NCBI RefSeq assembly: GCF_001708185.1 | Contig: NZ_MDDN01000001.1 | Span: forward strand, 124,001 to 188,000 | Length of the DNA stretch: 64,000 nucleotides | Origin: Lysinibacillus xylanilyticus | GTDB lineage: Bacteria > Bacillota > Bacilli > Bacillales_A > Planococcaceae | Direction: 5' to 3' | Shown here: in pieces, positions 36,668-46,427 of the stretch | Layout: the number at the start of each line of letters is the position of its first letter | Position numbering within the stretch: the first letter of the stretch is position 1 | Notes under the pieces: generated by a model | What the model was told of the DNA's origin: nothing | The model's input: the letters and a program-made list of their open reading frames with translations, nothing else | The model's database searches: none | Translations under genes and position numbers: made by a program

Positions 36668-36862
36668 TCATTTTTCACTACTTATAGGCGAACAAGCATT
36701 CTTTACTTGCCAGTTCTTTTCTGCTAAGCTTACTTTCTGGCTAACAGACTTGAGCTGCATAAAAAAATGCATGCTCTGTGCATTGTTTTCCAAAGACACT
36801 CTCGTTAAAAGTAATTGATTGACCAGATCCAACTGCGCAACTAATTGTCCTAACTTGTTCAA
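36668..36862 (-). CDS. Small protein of unknown function
   Basis: It has 64 residues, is helical and has no membrane segment: KLGQLVAQLDLVNQLLLTRV, then a Gln/Ser/Lys-rich part. I do not recognise it. What supports it is an excellent ribosome site, AAAGGAGGCG, 7 nt before the TTG start. It lies alone between yppE and the divergent recU. Confidence 0.55.
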   Translation of the reverse strand: MNKLGQLVAQLDLVNQLLLTRVSLENNAQSMHFFMQLKSVSQKVSLAEKNWQVKNACSPISSEK

Positions 36863-37289
36863 TTTAACGCCTCCTTTTGCTTTACTTATGTATTCCTCGC
36901 GTGTATAAAATTACCTTCATGCGTGACAAAATAAGCGTAAGTTAGCTGAAAGAAGAAGTATTTCGATAAAGATTAATTGAACTATTTTAGAAGAACATTG
37001 TCTTCAAAATCGCCGATCAAGTAGCAGGACTAATGTGGAGTACAGTTTCTCTATAAAATGCTCTTGGAAATTCCATCTGTTATTTTGACGATTCAAGTGA
37101 TAGAAATAGTTGTGGCTATATGATATTTTTCGACTTTAAGAGGCGAAAATTGCCCAATGATGATTATTTGTTTGGTATTTTTGACCATTGCTAATCTAGC
37201 ATCAACCATGGTATCAATGGAAGTGGAGAACTTCTACTGAATCATGGTAAACTATTGTATAATAGCAGTATTATAGAGGGTGAACTAAA
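36863..37289 (+). promoter_or_regulatory. Gene-free stretch with the recU-ponA promoter
   Basis: 427 bp without a gene. A TATAAT box at 37258-37263 lies 27 bp before recU. The matching -35 (TACTGA at 37235-37240) is weak. Nothing else recognisable was seen. Confidence 0.45.
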
Positions 37290-37940
37290 GTGACAATTCG
37301 TTATCCGAATGGGAAATTGTATTCTCCTAATCCAGCTGTTCAAACAACAGAAAAAAAGAAGAACGATAAGGATTTTTCTTTTAGTAATCGAGGAAAAACA
37401 CTAGAGGATGAAATTAATGAAGCAAACGACTATTATGTAAAAAGGCGACTTGCTATCATTCATAAGAAACCTGTTCCCGTACAAATCGTCAAAGTAGAGT
37501 ACCCATCACGAAGCGCTGCAGTTATTCGTGAAGCTTATTTTCGAACGCCATCAACAACGGATTACAATGGCGTTTGGAACGGGCATTATATTGATTTTGA
37601 TGCAAAGGAAACTGCTTCAAAGACCAGTTTTCCCCTAAAGAATATTCATTTACATCAAATGACACATATGCAGCAAGTGACGGAACAAAATGGTGTGGCT
37701 TTTATCATCGTTCGTTTCTCAGCTTATGAACGATATTTTATTGTGCCATACGAAGTTTTACAAAAGGCCTGGCTAGCGATGGAAAACGGTGAACGTAAAT
37801 CGATACCCTTTTCAACGATTGAAGAGGAAGCTTTTGAAATTCCCACAAGCTATCATCCACGTATCGATTATTTACCGATTATCCAAAAGCTCATTGAAGC
37901 ACAAAGCCATGGTTTTGAAAGTGAGGAGATAGTAGAATGA
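37290..37940 (+). CDS. recU: Holliday junction resolvase RecU
   Basis: It cuts four-way DNA junctions in recombination and helps chromosome segregation. It has 216 residues; the nuclease motifs are GKTLEDEINEAN, YFRTPSTTDYNGVWNGHYIDFDAKET (Asp and Glu-x-Lys-type metal site) and HQMTHM. The start is GTG after AGAGGG. The last 4 bases overlap ponA (ATGA), the classical recU-ponA operon. Confidence 0.96.
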   Translation: MTIRYPNGKLYSPNPAVQTTEKKKNDKDFSFSNRGKTLEDEINEANDYYVKRRLAIIHKKPVPVQIVKVEYPSRSAAVIREAYFRTPSTTDYNGVWNGHYIDFDAKETASKTSFPLKNIHLHQMTHMQQVTEQNGVAFIIVRFSAYERYFIVPYEVLQKAWLAMENGERKSIPFSTIEEEAFEIPTSYHPRIDYLPIIQKLIEAQSHGFESEEIVE

Positions 37941-40651
37941 CTGAACGTCGTCGTACACGCGGTGAGCATCAAAAGGCTCTCGCTCAAAAAAATAAAAAAA
38001 GCGCGCCTCCGAAATCATCGAAGAAAAAATGGTTCAAGCGCATTACGCTAACACTTGTGGCAATTGTAGCTGCATGCTTTATTGGAGGTGCTGGGTTATT
38101 CGCCTATTATGCAAGTACCGCACCTGAACTAGATGAAAACTTACTGAAGGACCCCGTTTCCTCTGAATTTTATGATAAAAACGGTGAATTATTTGCCACA
38201 ATTGGTGCAGAAAACCGCAAATATGTAAAATATGAAGATATACCTGAGGATATGGTTAACGCCATTCTTGCAACGGAAGATGTACGCTTTTTCGAACACG
38301 GTGGTATGGATTTTTATCGCCTCGGTGGCGCAATCATCGCTAACTTCCGTGATGGTTTCGGGGCACAAGGGGCCTCTACATTAACACAGCAAGTCGTTAA
38401 AAACTCATTTTTACAAAATGAGAAAAAATTAAAACGTAAGGCGCAAGAGGCTTGGCTGGCCTTCCAATTAGAACGCAAGTATTCAAAAGAAGAAATTTTT
38501 GAAATGTACTTTAACAAAATGCTGATGTCAGGTCGTGTTTACGGCTTCGGTACAGCAGCTCAATATTTTTATGGTAAAGAATTAAAAGATTTAACTTTAG
38601 ATGAAGAAGCATTACTTGCAGGTTTAGTACAACGTCCAAATGCTTATAATCCATTAAAAAATCCTGAACTTGCAGAAAAACGTCGTAATACAGTTCTAGG
38701 ATTAATGTATCAACATGGTAAAATTACAAAAGCTGAGATGGAGGAAGCAAAGAAAGTAGACGTTCAAGCTGGTCTAGCTGACGATGCGACACGTCAAAAA
38801 TTTGCTGGCTCTAAATATGATGCCTTCCTTGATGTCGTTATTAATGAGTTAGAGGAAAACGGTGATGGTAATGCCATGTCGGAAGGTATTAAAGTCTATA
38901 CAACACTTGACCCGAAAGCACAACAAACTGTTGAAAACATTATGAATGATGACAGCAACTTCCCAACAGAGAAGATTCAATCCGGTGTAGCTGTCATTGA
39001 TACAAAAACTGGTCAAATTCAAGCGATTGGCGGCGGACGCGATTACGGAGCTGAACGTGGTTGGAACTATGCATATGACTTAAAACAACAACCAGGCTCT
39101 ACAATGAAGCCATTACTCGATTATGGACCTGCAATCGAAAATTTAAAATGGTCAACGGGTCAAACACTTGTGGATGAACCGATGAATTACACAAATTCGG
39201 AACAAACCATCACGAACTGGGATGGTAAATATATGGGAGCAATCACAGCGCGTAAAGCTTTATACGCTTCACGTAACGTTCCAGCTGTAAAAGCATTAAA
39301 AGAAGTTGGACCTGATAAAGCAAAAGAATTTATTGGTCGTTTAGGTATTGAAGCTGAAAATGTGTACGAATCTGATGCAATCGGTGGTGGGGATATTACA
39401 ATGTCTCCTATCCAAATGGCAGCTTCCTATGCAGCATTTGGGAATAATGGTGTTTACACTGACCCTCATGCAATTACAAAAATCGTTTACCGTGATGGTA
39501 AAACAACAAAAGACTATACACCAAAGTCTAATGTTGCGATGAGTGATTATACGGCTTATATGGTGACAGATATGCTACGTGACGTTGTTAGTAATAAGCC
39601 TGATGCTTCAGGTACTGCTGCCAATGTTTCTGGATTAGATATCGCGGGTAAAACAGGTACAACAAACTACTCAAAAGCTGATTTTGACAAGCATAATTTA
39701 CCAGATACGAGTGTGCCGGATTCATGGTTCGCTGGTTACACATCAAACTATTCAATCGCTATTTGGAGTGGTTACGAAAAACACTTTGATCCAATTACAA
39801 CTTGGGATGAACGTCGTTTACCACAACAATTATTTAAACAAATTATGACCGAGATTTCGGCTGATGTTGAAACACCAAATTTCAAAAAGCCAAGCTCAGT
39901 TGTGGAAGCAACAATTGAAGTTGGGTCAAAGCCACTTAAATTAGCAAGTGATTACACACCAAAAGAATTACGTCAAACAGAGCTATTTGTTCGTGGTACA
40001 CAGCCTAACGAAGTATCAAATAAATACGAAGTTCCGGAACTTACTACACCTTACAATGTAAGTGCAAGCCTAGATTTAGAAGGTCAATCAATTGATATTT
40101 CTTGGGAGCATGATGCAATGCTTAATCCGGAAACAAATGAACCTCTACCAACAACCTTTGAAGTATCCGCTACACGAGAAGGTGGAGAGACTATTTCTCT
40201 CGGCACAACGGAAAGCAAAGGTTTAACAGTCAGCAATGCATTGGAAGATGGCAATTATACGATTTCTGTCGTGGCGATTGTAGATGGTACACGCAGTAAA
40301 CCAGGTACAACAACCTTCCAGGTGTCGGGTACGATTGATGAAGAGTTGGAAACAGAGAATCCAGATGAACCTGTAATCGAGGAACCAACGGAACCTGAAC
40401 AAGGTGACAATAACGGCAAACACAACGACAAGGAAAATGGCAAGGAAAATGGCAACAATGGCCAGCACGGAAATGGAAATGGTAATGGTAATGGCAACGG
40501 AAACGGAAATGGAAATGGTAACAATAACGGCGGTGGAGGTAATACCGATACCGGCACCGGAAGCGATGGTGGCGACAATAATGGTGGCCAACCACCAACT
40601 CCACCTACCGAACCAGTGACCCCGGATGAAAATGGCCAAAGCACAGAATAA
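37937..40651 (+). CDS. ponA: Class A penicillin-binding protein PBP1 (transglycosylase/transpeptidase)
   Basis: The main bifunctional peptidoglycan synthase, 904 residues. It has a short basic cytoplasmic tail and one membrane anchor (about 37-60). The GT51 domain shows ATEDVRFFEHGG (catalytic Glu) and GASTLTQQVVKN. The transpeptidase has SxxK in QPGSTMKP (Ser near 387), SRN, and KTGTT. A fibronectin-III-like domain (about 690-790) follows, then a Glu/Pro linker and an Asn/Gly tail with (NG)n repeats and a Pro-rich end. The low-complexity DNA at 40455-40530 is prone to slippage. It is coupled to recU and followed by a terminator. Confidence 0.96.
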   Translation: MTERRRTRGEHQKALAQKNKKSAPPKSSKKKWFKRITLTLVAIVAACFIGGAGLFAYYASTAPELDENLLKDPVSSEFYDKNGELFATIGAENRKYVKYEDIPEDMVNAILATEDVRFFEHGGMDFYRLGGAIIANFRDGFGAQGASTLTQQVVKNSFLQNEKKLKRKAQEAWLAFQLERKYSKEEIFEMYFNKMLMSGRVYGFGTAAQYFYGKELKDLTLDEEALLAGLVQRPNAYNPLKNPELAEKRRNTVLGLMYQHGKITKAEMEEAKKVDVQAGLADDATRQKFAGSKYDAFLDVVINELEENGDGNAMSEGIKVYTTLDPKAQQTVENIMNDDSNFPTEKIQSGVAVIDTKTGQIQAIGGGRDYGAERGWNYAYDLKQQPGSTMKPLLDYGPAIENLKWSTGQTLVDEPMNYTNSEQTITNWDGKYMGAITARKALYASRNVPAVKALKEVGPDKAKEFIGRLGIEAENVYESDAIGGGDITMSPIQMAASYAAFGNNGVYTDPHAITKIVYRDGKTTKDYTPKSNVAMSDYTAYMVTDMLRDVVSNKPDASGTAANVSGLDIAGKTGTTNYSKADFDKHNLPDTSVPDSWFAGYTSNYSIAIWSGYEKHFDPITTWDERRLPQQLFKQIMTEISADVETPNFKKPSSVVEATIEVGSKPLKLASDYTPKELRQTELFVRGTQPNEVSNKYEVPELTTPYNVSASLDLEGQSIDISWEHDAMLNPETNEPLPTTFEVSATREGGETISLGTTESKGLTVSNALEDGNYTISVVAIVDGTRSKPGTTTFQVSGTIDEELETENPDEPVIEEPTEPEQGDNNGKHNDKENGKENGNNGQHGNGNGNGNGNGNGNGNGNNNGGGGNTDTGTGSDGGDNNGGQPPTPPTEPVTPDENGQSTE

Positions 40652-40654
40652 AGA

Positions 40655-40690
40655 AAAAGCAGAGAAGTTTTCACTTCTCTGCTTTTTTCA
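40655..40690 (+). terminator. Terminator of recU-ponA
   Basis: AAAAGCAGAGAAG and CTTCTCTGCTTTT form a 13-bp stem with a TTTT-rich tail, directly after the ponA stop. Confidence 0.85.
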
Positions 40691-40780
40691 TTTGTATCAA
40701 TGTTTCATTCACGTCACTATTGTGATGCTAACCGTCGATTCGTATTTTCTATCAAACATTTTGATCACGTTTCGACTACT

Positions 40781-41095
40781 CTAGCCTTTGCTTACCTGGA
40801 GCCGTAATCGTGCAGTTCGTTTTTTAGTTTCTTTAAATAATTCATCAAGCTGACGATAGCAAGCATATTGACCTGGTTTTGCTTGAATAAAAGCCAATCG
40901 GTCAATACCATTAATGGGCAATACCTCGTCACCTGCTTCTTGTACTAAACGGTCAAACAATACAATAGCTTCTTCCATTAAGCCTTTTGCTTCACCGTTT
41001 CTAGCATCATGAGCTGCATGAATTTTCCCTTCAAGCACTGTCCACTCTGCAAACCAAGCATCAATTTTTTCCTTTGTGATTGCCTCTACATTCAC
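40781..41095 (-). CDS. ypoC: YpoC-like protein
   Basis: It has 104 residues, helical, soluble. I assign it by its place, immediately after nth with a 4-base overlap and next to ponA as in B. subtilis ypoC, and by a fitting size. Segments are WTVLEGKIHAAHDARN and INGIDRLAFIQAKPGQYACY. Function unknown. Confidence 0.75.
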   Translation of the reverse strand: MNVEAITKEKIDAWFAEWTVLEGKIHAAHDARNGEAKGLMEEAIVLFDRLVQEAGDEVLPINGIDRLAFIQAKPGQYACYRQLDELFKETKKRTARLRLQVSKG

Positions 41096-41754
41096 GCTTC
41101 CTTCACCAGTCCTTTTTTCAAACGTTTGTGGCCCTCACGACAATCAGCAAGTAAAGGACATGTAAGGCAGCCAGGATTTTGTGCCTTACAATGATAACGA
41201 CCAAAGAAGATTAACTGATGATGCGTTTTCGACCACTTGTCCATCGGTGTTTTTTTCATAATCGTTTCTTCCACCTCAAGCACTGAATCTTTCCAGCGAC
41301 AAAGCCCTAATCGTTTAGATACGCGCTCAACATGTGTATCTACAGCGAGTGCAGGAATATCGAAGGCTACCGATAATACAACATTCGCTGTTTTACGACC
41401 AACCCCTGGCAATGTAACTAGTGCTTCTCGACTTGCTGGTATTTCGCCGTTGTATTCTTCTAGTAGTCGTTGACATAATGCTTGAATGTTCTTCGCTTTA
41501 TTTCGATACAAGCCGATAGAACGAATATCTTGTTGTAATTCCTCTAAGGATACAGCTAAATAATCTTCTGGCGTTTTATATTTTTGAAACAATGTTTTCG
41601 TTACCTTGTTTACAAGAACATCCGTACACTGTGCCGATAATAACGTAGCAATAGTCAGCTCAAACGGATTGTCATGCACTAACTCACAATGTGCATCAGG
41701 AAACATACGATCCATTTCCGCTAGACAATGCTCCCATTGTTTTTTTGTTAACAT
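41092..41754 (-). CDS. nth: Endonuclease III
   Basis: Base-excision DNA glycosylase/AP lyase for oxidised pyrimidines. It has 220 residues: helix-hairpin-helix LPGVGRKTANVVLS with the catalytic Lys, and the catalytic Asp in ALAVDTHVERV. The C-terminal 4Fe-4S cluster Cys are in HCKAQNPGCLTCPLLADC. It lies between dnaD and ypoC; overlap with the latter indicates coupling. Confidence 0.96.
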   Translation of the reverse strand: MLTKKQWEHCLAEMDRMFPDAHCELVHDNPFELTIATLLSAQCTDVLVNKVTKTLFQKYKTPEDYLAVSLEELQQDIRSIGLYRNKAKNIQALCQRLLEEYNGEIPASREALVTLPGVGRKTANVVLSVAFDIPALAVDTHVERVSKRLGLCRWKDSVLEVEETIMKKTPMDKWSKTHHQLIFFGRYHCKAQNPGCLTCPLLADCREGHKRLKKGLVKEA

Positions 41755-41767
41755 CCGTAAGCCCCCC

Positions 41768-42496
41768 CTATTCTCTTTCTTCTAACCAATTATAAAATGG
41801 TACTTTATTTGCCGACTGCATATCTTGTTGCATTGTACGGGCTGGCGGTCTATTAAAAGTTTGTTTTTCACGGAACTGTTCACTTTGTTTTTGTGCAGCC
41901 TGTGGTGTCGTAATATTTTTCTTTTTCCACTCCAGCAATATTCGATCAATATAACGAATACTCAGTTTGCCAGCAAACACAGCCTCCTTCAGCGCCTCCT
42001 TAATAAGCGCTGGACTGTGCTTATCCTCATCTAACCAAGAACCGATTTTTTCTAGCTCTAAAGGAGATAAAAGACGCCCCATTTCCTCTTCAAATAATCG
42101 GAATACCTCACCTTCTTCTTGGCGAAGTGTTGTTGCTGATTTTTGGTGCTCCTTCATTTCAATAATCTGCATAATACGCTCCCACAGTGGGTATACCGAA
42201 TATTTTTCATATAGCTTGCCATTTGCATCGACGTCGCTTGTAATTTCAAGGAAGCCTTTTTGCATTAATCGTTGTAGACGTGAAGTAATGTCATTGTCAG
42301 GCATTGTGAGACGATTCATCAGATCATTAGGTGTTGGGAAATCATTGCCCTCCATATGGAACGCAAGTAAATGTATGACAATCAGTGCCTCTTCATCCTC
42401 AATATTTAACTCCTTATAAAACTGAAAAAAAAGCTGAGGAATTTGAACCATTCTCTGCTCAGTCCATGTACGGAGTCGATTATTGTTTGTGTTCAT
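41768..42496 (-). CDS. dnaD: Primosomal protein DnaD
   Basis: A replication initiation protein that helps load the helicase. The N-terminal winged helix (to about 110) is followed by the DnaD/DnaB2 C-terminal domain with FEEEMGRLLSPLELEKIGSW and YIDRILLEWKKKNI (the YxxxIxxxW-type motif). ATG 42496 is chosen because AAGGAG lies upstream of it; ATG 42520 has no ribosome site. Between asnS and nth, as expected. Confidence 0.93.
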   Translation of the reverse strand: MNTNNNRLRTWTEQRMVQIPQLFFQFYKELNIEDEEALIVIHLLAFHMEGNDFPTPNDLMNRLTMPDNDITSRLQRLMQKGFLEITSDVDANGKLYEKYSVYPLWERIMQIIEMKEHQKSATTLRQEEGEVFRLFEEEMGRLLSPLELEKIGSWLDEDKHSPALIKEALKEAVFAGKLSIRYIDRILLEWKKKNITTPQAAQKQSEQFREKQTFNRPPARTMQQDMQSANKVPFYNWLEERE

Positions 42497-42529
42497 CTTA
42501 TACTTGACTCCTTTTTCCATCGTAAGTAT

Positions 42530-42564
42530 AAAAGCCGCGTAGACATATCACTACGCGACTTTTA
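42530..42564 (-). terminator. Terminator after asnS
   Basis: AAAAGCCGCGTAG and a CTACGCG(A)CTTTT arm form a stem on the minus strand between asnS and dnaD; read-through to dnaD is possible. Confidence 0.7.
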
Positions 42565-42599
42565 ATTGATCCCGCCTTAACATAAACGGGTAGTAATGC

Positions 42600-43895
42600 T
42601 TATGGATATAAGCGGTTTAGTAAACGTGGGAATGGAATCGTTTCACGGATGTGCTCAGTACCAGAAATCCATGCCACTGTACGTTCCAATCCTAGACCGA
42701 AGCCTGAATGTGGTACAGAGCCTTGTTTACGAAGCTCTAAATACCATGCATAAGCATCTAATGATAAGTTATGTTCTTCAAGACGCGATTTTAATAAATC
42801 ATAGTCATGAATACGCTCAGAACCACCAATGATTTCTCCATAGCCTTCTGGTGCAATTAAATCTGCACATAATACAACGTCATCTCGCTCTGGATGTGGT
42901 TGCATGTAGAATGGCTTAATGCCTACTGGGTAGCAAGTGATGAATACAGGTTTATCGTATGAATTGGCAATTGCTGTTTCATGTGGTGCACCGAAATCAT
43001 CGCCCCATTCAATATCGTCAAATCCTTGTTCATGTAATAATTTAATAGCATCGTCGTAAGAAATACGAGGGAATGGCGCTTTGATATTTTCAAGTTTTGA
43101 TGTATCACGGCCAAGTCGCTCTAATTCTAATTTGCAATTTGCCAGCACTGATTGTACGATGTGCGCTACATATTGTTCTTGCACTTCTAGGTTTTCTTCA
43201 AATTCTACAAATGCCATTTCAGGCTCAATCATCCAAAACTCGATTAAGTGACGGCGTGTTTTAGATTTTTCAGCACGGAACGTTGGACCGAATGAGAATA
43301 CTCTACCTAATGCCATCGCAGCCGCTTCCATATAAAGCTGACCTGATTGAGAAAGGTATGCATCCTCATCAAAATATTTTGTATGGAATAGCTCAGAAGT
43401 ACCTTCAGGAGCTGAACCTGTTAAAATTGGTGGGTCCATTTTTGTAAAGCCATTGTTGTTGAAAAACTCGTAAGTTGCACGAATAATTTCGTTACGGATT
43501 TTCATAATAGCATGTTGCTTTCGAGAACGCAGCCATAAGTGACGGTTATCCATTAAAAACTCTGGCCCATGTTCTTTTGGTGTAATAGGGAAATCAGTTG
43601 CAGCATGTAGTACTTCAATACCAGTAACAGCTAGCTCACAGCCAAAGCTTGAACGCTCATCTGCTTTAACTTCTCCCGTAATGTACATTGATGTTTCTTG
43701 GGACATACCTTTTGCAATAGCAAAAATTTCTTCGCCTACTTCTTCTTTTACAACAACGCCCTGAACAAAGCCAGAACCATCACGTAATTGTAAGAAAGCG
43801 ATTTTCCCACTTGATCGTTTGTTTGCTAACCAAGCGCCTAGCTTGACGGTTTCACCGATATGCTTTGGCATATCTTGAATCATAATTTTTTTCAT
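42600..43895 (-). CDS. asnS: Asparaginyl-tRNA synthetase
   Basis: Class II aminoacyl-tRNA synthetase, 431 residues. The OB-fold anticodon-binding domain is at 1-110. The catalytic domain has motif 2 [19 protein letters not shown] and motif 3 [15 protein letters not shown]. It lies 28 bp after aspB, probably in one operon, so no T-box leader is expected or seen in the gap. Confidence 0.96.
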   Translation of the reverse strand: MKKIMIQDMPKHIGETVKLGAWLANKRSSGKIAFLQLRDGSGFVQGVVVKEEVGEEIFAIAKGMSQETSMYITGEVKADERSSFGCELAVTGIEVLHAATDFPITPKEHGPEFLMDNRHLWLRSRKQHAIMKIRNEIIRATYEFFNNNGFTKMDPPILTGSAPEGTSELFHTKYFDEDAYLSQSGQLYMEAAAMALGRVFSFGPTFRAEKSKTRRHLIEFWMIEPEMAFVEFEENLEVQEQYVAHIVQSVLANCKLELERLGRDTSKLENIKAPFPRISYDDAIKLLHEQGFDDIEWGDDFGAPHETAIANSYDKPVFITCYPVGIKPFYMQPHPERDDVVLCADLIAPEGYGEIIGGSERIHDYDLLKSRLEEHNLSLDAYAWYLELRKQGSVPHSGFGLGLERTVAWISGTEHIRETIPFPRLLNRLYP

Positions 43896-43923
43896 AGAAA
43901 TCCTCCAAAGTTCGTTAAAAGGA

Positions 43924-45117
43924 TTAGTCTTGCCATTTTGATTTTACAAATGCATCAATTCGACGGACTGCCTCTTCTAATAATTCTAAAGATGTAGCAT
44001 AAGATAATCGCATTGTAGTTGGTGCACCAAAGCCTGAGCCTGGAATCACTGCTACGTTTGCTTCTGTTAAAATATCCGAAGCGAACGCATCTACTGAATC
44101 ATAACCAGTATGAGCCATAGCTTCTGCTACATCTGGTAATAAGTAGAATGCACCCTGAGGCTTTAATACGTTGAAGCCAGGGATCGCACTTAGCTGTGGA
44201 TAAATTTTTTCAAGACGAGATTCGAAAGCTTGACGCATTTCTTCTACAGCGTCTTGTGGCCCATTATACGCTTCCACTGTAGCATATTGTGCAGTTGTTG
44301 TTGCATTTGATGTAGAGTGTGATGCAAGATCAGTCATTGGTTTAATAATGTCCGCATCTCCTGCAGCATACCCGATACGCCAGCCTGTCATAGAGTGGGA
44401 TTTTGCAACACCATTTACTACGATTGTACGTGCTTTCACTGCATCAGATAACTGTGCAATTGAAAAATGCTCAATACCATTGTATACAAGCTTCTCATAA
44501 ATTTCATCTGACACGATTAAAATATCTTTTTCTTCTGCAACAGCCGCAAGTTCAGCTAGCTCCTCACGAGAATAAATCATACCTGATGGGTTGCTAGGAG
44601 AGTTTATAATAACTGCTTTTGTTTTATCTGTCACAGCAGCTCTTAATTGATCTGCAGTAATTTTATAGTTTTGCTCACTTGTACCTTCAACATAAACAGG
44701 TACACCGCCCGCTAATTTCACTTGTTCTGGATAAGATACCCAATAAGGAATCGGAATAATAACTTCATCGCCCTCGTTTAAAATAACTTGGAATAAAGTG
44801 TAAAGAATATGTTTTGCCCCAACACCTACAATTACTTCATTCGGCTTATATGTAAGGTTGTTGTCGCGTTGTAGTTTATCAATAATAGCGTTCTTAAGTA
44901 CTGGAAGACCGCCAGCAGGTGTATACTTTGTTAAACCTTTTTCCATCGAATCAATGGCAGCATTTAAAATATTTTGTGGCGTGTTGAAGTCTGGCTCACC
45001 AGCACCTAGACCAATAACATCAATTCCTTGCTCTTTTAACTCTTTTGCTTTCGCAGTAATTGCTAGAGTTGATGATGGTGTTAAAGTTTTCACACGGTTT
45101 GCTAATAAATTTTTCAT
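43924..45117 (-). CDS. aspB: Aspartate aminotransferase AspB
   Basis: PLP-dependent class I aminotransferase interconverting aspartate and oxaloacetate. About 397 residues. The PLP Lys is in [16 protein letters not shown], with [10 protein letters not shown] and the C-terminal Arg in TMRLSYATS. The frame extends 24 codons upstream, but AGAGGAG precedes ATG 45117, giving the family start [14 protein letters not shown]. It lies between ypmB and asnS, as in Bacillus. Confidence 0.95.
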   Translation of the reverse strand: MKNLLANRVKTLTPSSTLAITAKAKELKEQGIDVIGLGAGEPDFNTPQNILNAAIDSMEKGLTKYTPAGGLPVLKNAIIDKLQRDNNLTYKPNEVIVGVGAKHILYTLFQVILNEGDEVIIPIPYWVSYPEQVKLAGGVPVYVEGTSEQNYKITADQLRAAVTDKTKAVIINSPSNPSGMIYSREELAELAAVAEEKDILIVSDEIYEKLVYNGIEHFSIAQLSDAVKARTIVVNGVAKSHSMTGWRIGYAAGDADIIKPMTDLASHSTSNATTTAQYATVEAYNGPQDAVEEMRQAFESRLEKIYPQLSAIPGFNVLKPQGAFYLLPDVAEAMAHTGYDSVDAFASDILTEANVAVIPGSGFGAPTTMRLSYATSLELLEEAVRRIDAFVKSKWQD

Positions 45118-45133
45118 ACGGGATCTACTCCTC

Positions 45134-45616
45134 TTATAAATTCGTAATGCGCGTCCACCAGTCGCCGTCCTTAAACATAATATAGACATAGTTGAGCTTA
45201 TCTTGATCGTTTAGGTATGTAATTTCCCAAACAGCACCGGGCTCCTCATAGCCTAATTTTACATTGAGGACCTTTTGTACATTTCCTTCTTTTTTTAAAA
45301 CCGATAATGCTTGCTTTTCCGTAATACCATCTTTCAAAAACACTTCCTTAATTGAATCAGCTTTTAGATTCGTCGGAACAAAGACAGCCTTTTTCTCACC
45401 GTATTCATCTACCCCGAACACAGTGACGTACGAATGTTTGCCATTATATGTGTATGACTCCGAGACAATTGCGAGGGCTTTGGCATCGAGTGCCAACTGT
45501 TCAGCCTGCTCTTCAATTGAACGGAATGGAGCCTCGGCTTTCCAGAGTACTATAATACTAATGACAAGTGACAATGAAACCATAAAGACAGAAATGAAAA
45601 TCAACCAGTTTTTCAT
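45134..45616 (-). CDS. ypmB: YpmB-like membrane-anchored protein (PepSY-type domain)
   Basis: It has 160 residues: an N-terminal membrane helix (about 4-27), then an extracytoplasmic domain with AEQLALDAKAL and DGITEKQALSVLKKEG, a PepSY-like repeat pair found in YpmB. Role unknown. Its ATG overlaps the stop of a tiny upstream ORF (ATGA). First gene of the ypmB-aspB-asnS set. Confidence 0.88.
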   Translation of the reverse strand: MKNWLIFISVFMVSLSLVISIIVLWKAEAPFRSIEEQAEQLALDAKALAIVSESYTYNGKHSYVTVFGVDEYGEKKAVFVPTNLKADSIKEVFLKDGITEKQALSVLKKEGNVQKVLNVKLGYEEPGAVWEITYLNDQDKLNYVYIMFKDGDWWTRITNL

Positions 45617-45714
45617 ATATTCACCTTAAGTTTCACATCTAGCTTATTCTTCAATACGAATGCTTGATGCTTTTGCATGTTTATAACTGTGTATACATTC
45701 ATTTTGCTTTCCAT
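45613..45714 (-). CDS. Possible 33-residue ORF coupled to ypmB
   Basis: It reads MESKMNVYTVINMQKHQ, then 16 more residues. The TGA overlaps the ypmB ATG. It occupies the place of ypmA, which I recall as also beginning MESK in B. subtilis, but the rest is not clearly similar and it is shorter, so it may be a decayed ypmA or a leader ORF. The ribosome site is weak. Low certainty. Confidence 0.35.
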   Translation of the reverse strand: MESKMNVYTVINMQKHQAFVLKNKLDVKLKVNI

Positions 45715-46427
45715 TTTTGTCAACCTGCTTTCTTTCCTCATACCACAACATTATACAACAATTTTGTGCTGTCGTGTTTCTTAATTTTATATATTATGCG
45801 TTGATAAAACAACGTTTTCGAATCGCCAGAATAATCAGAAATACATTAACCCTTTCAAAGTACAAATTCCTATTCACTAGTACAAATAGGAAATCAACTA
45901 CGCCATTAAAAACGAGTGCTATTTCTCAAATCAGATAGTTTCCACAACCCCCATTTTTAGCGCGATACAAGTACTAACTGCTTGCTCAAATTAATTCTTG
46001 TATTGTTAATTTTTCTGGTCATTGAGACAAACACCCATTCTCACTTTTAAGAGACTGCTTTTATCTTTTTGAACAATTGCTAAAGTAAGTAAGTAGGCAT
46101 GCATATTCTTGACAAGTTTTTGTAAGTATTATTTTGTTCATGCCGAATCAGTCTCCGAAAATGCCGATATTTTATATATTACACAATTCCCTCCATTATT
46201 GCCCCCTTTGCCTAAGGAAAAAGAGAAATCGAACAGCATCGATTTCTCTTTTTTCTTGTTTGACCAAGTCATTCCATCTTCTTTACCCTATTTCTCTGTT
46301 AATGGCCCGTGTATTTCAGAGATTTACGGCCATTAATCACAACCCACTTCCTATTGGATTCGGAAAAATATCGTAAGCAAGCGCGAAAGGTCTTTCAGAG
46401 GCGATTTCACAAAGATTTTCTTGAGCA
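45715..46427. other. Gene-free stretch at the order breakpoint
   Basis: 713 bp with no credible gene. ypmA and dinG, expected upstream of ypmB, are not found. The right part (46214-46410) is a dispersed repeat copy. Confidence 0.5.
46214..46410 (+). repeat. Dispersed intergenic repeat, copy B
   Basis: It begins with a hairpin (AAGGAAAAAGAGAAATCG / CGATTTCTCTTTTTTCTT, 46214-46258), followed by CTTTACCCTATTTCTCTGTTAA and TTGGATTCGGAAAAATA with GCGCGAA at 46354-46387. The same blocks occur in the same order at 2014-2260. The copy ends next to the 3' end of the MFS gene. Confidence 0.6.

Noticed and set aside
40223-40674. Three minus-strand frames of 124-139 codons opposite the end of ponA
   Set aside because: Antisense to the low-complexity Asn/Gly coding repeat; composition is a by-product of it.
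43896-43923. T-box leader for asnS
   Set aside because: The gap to aspB is only 28 bp, too short for a T-box.
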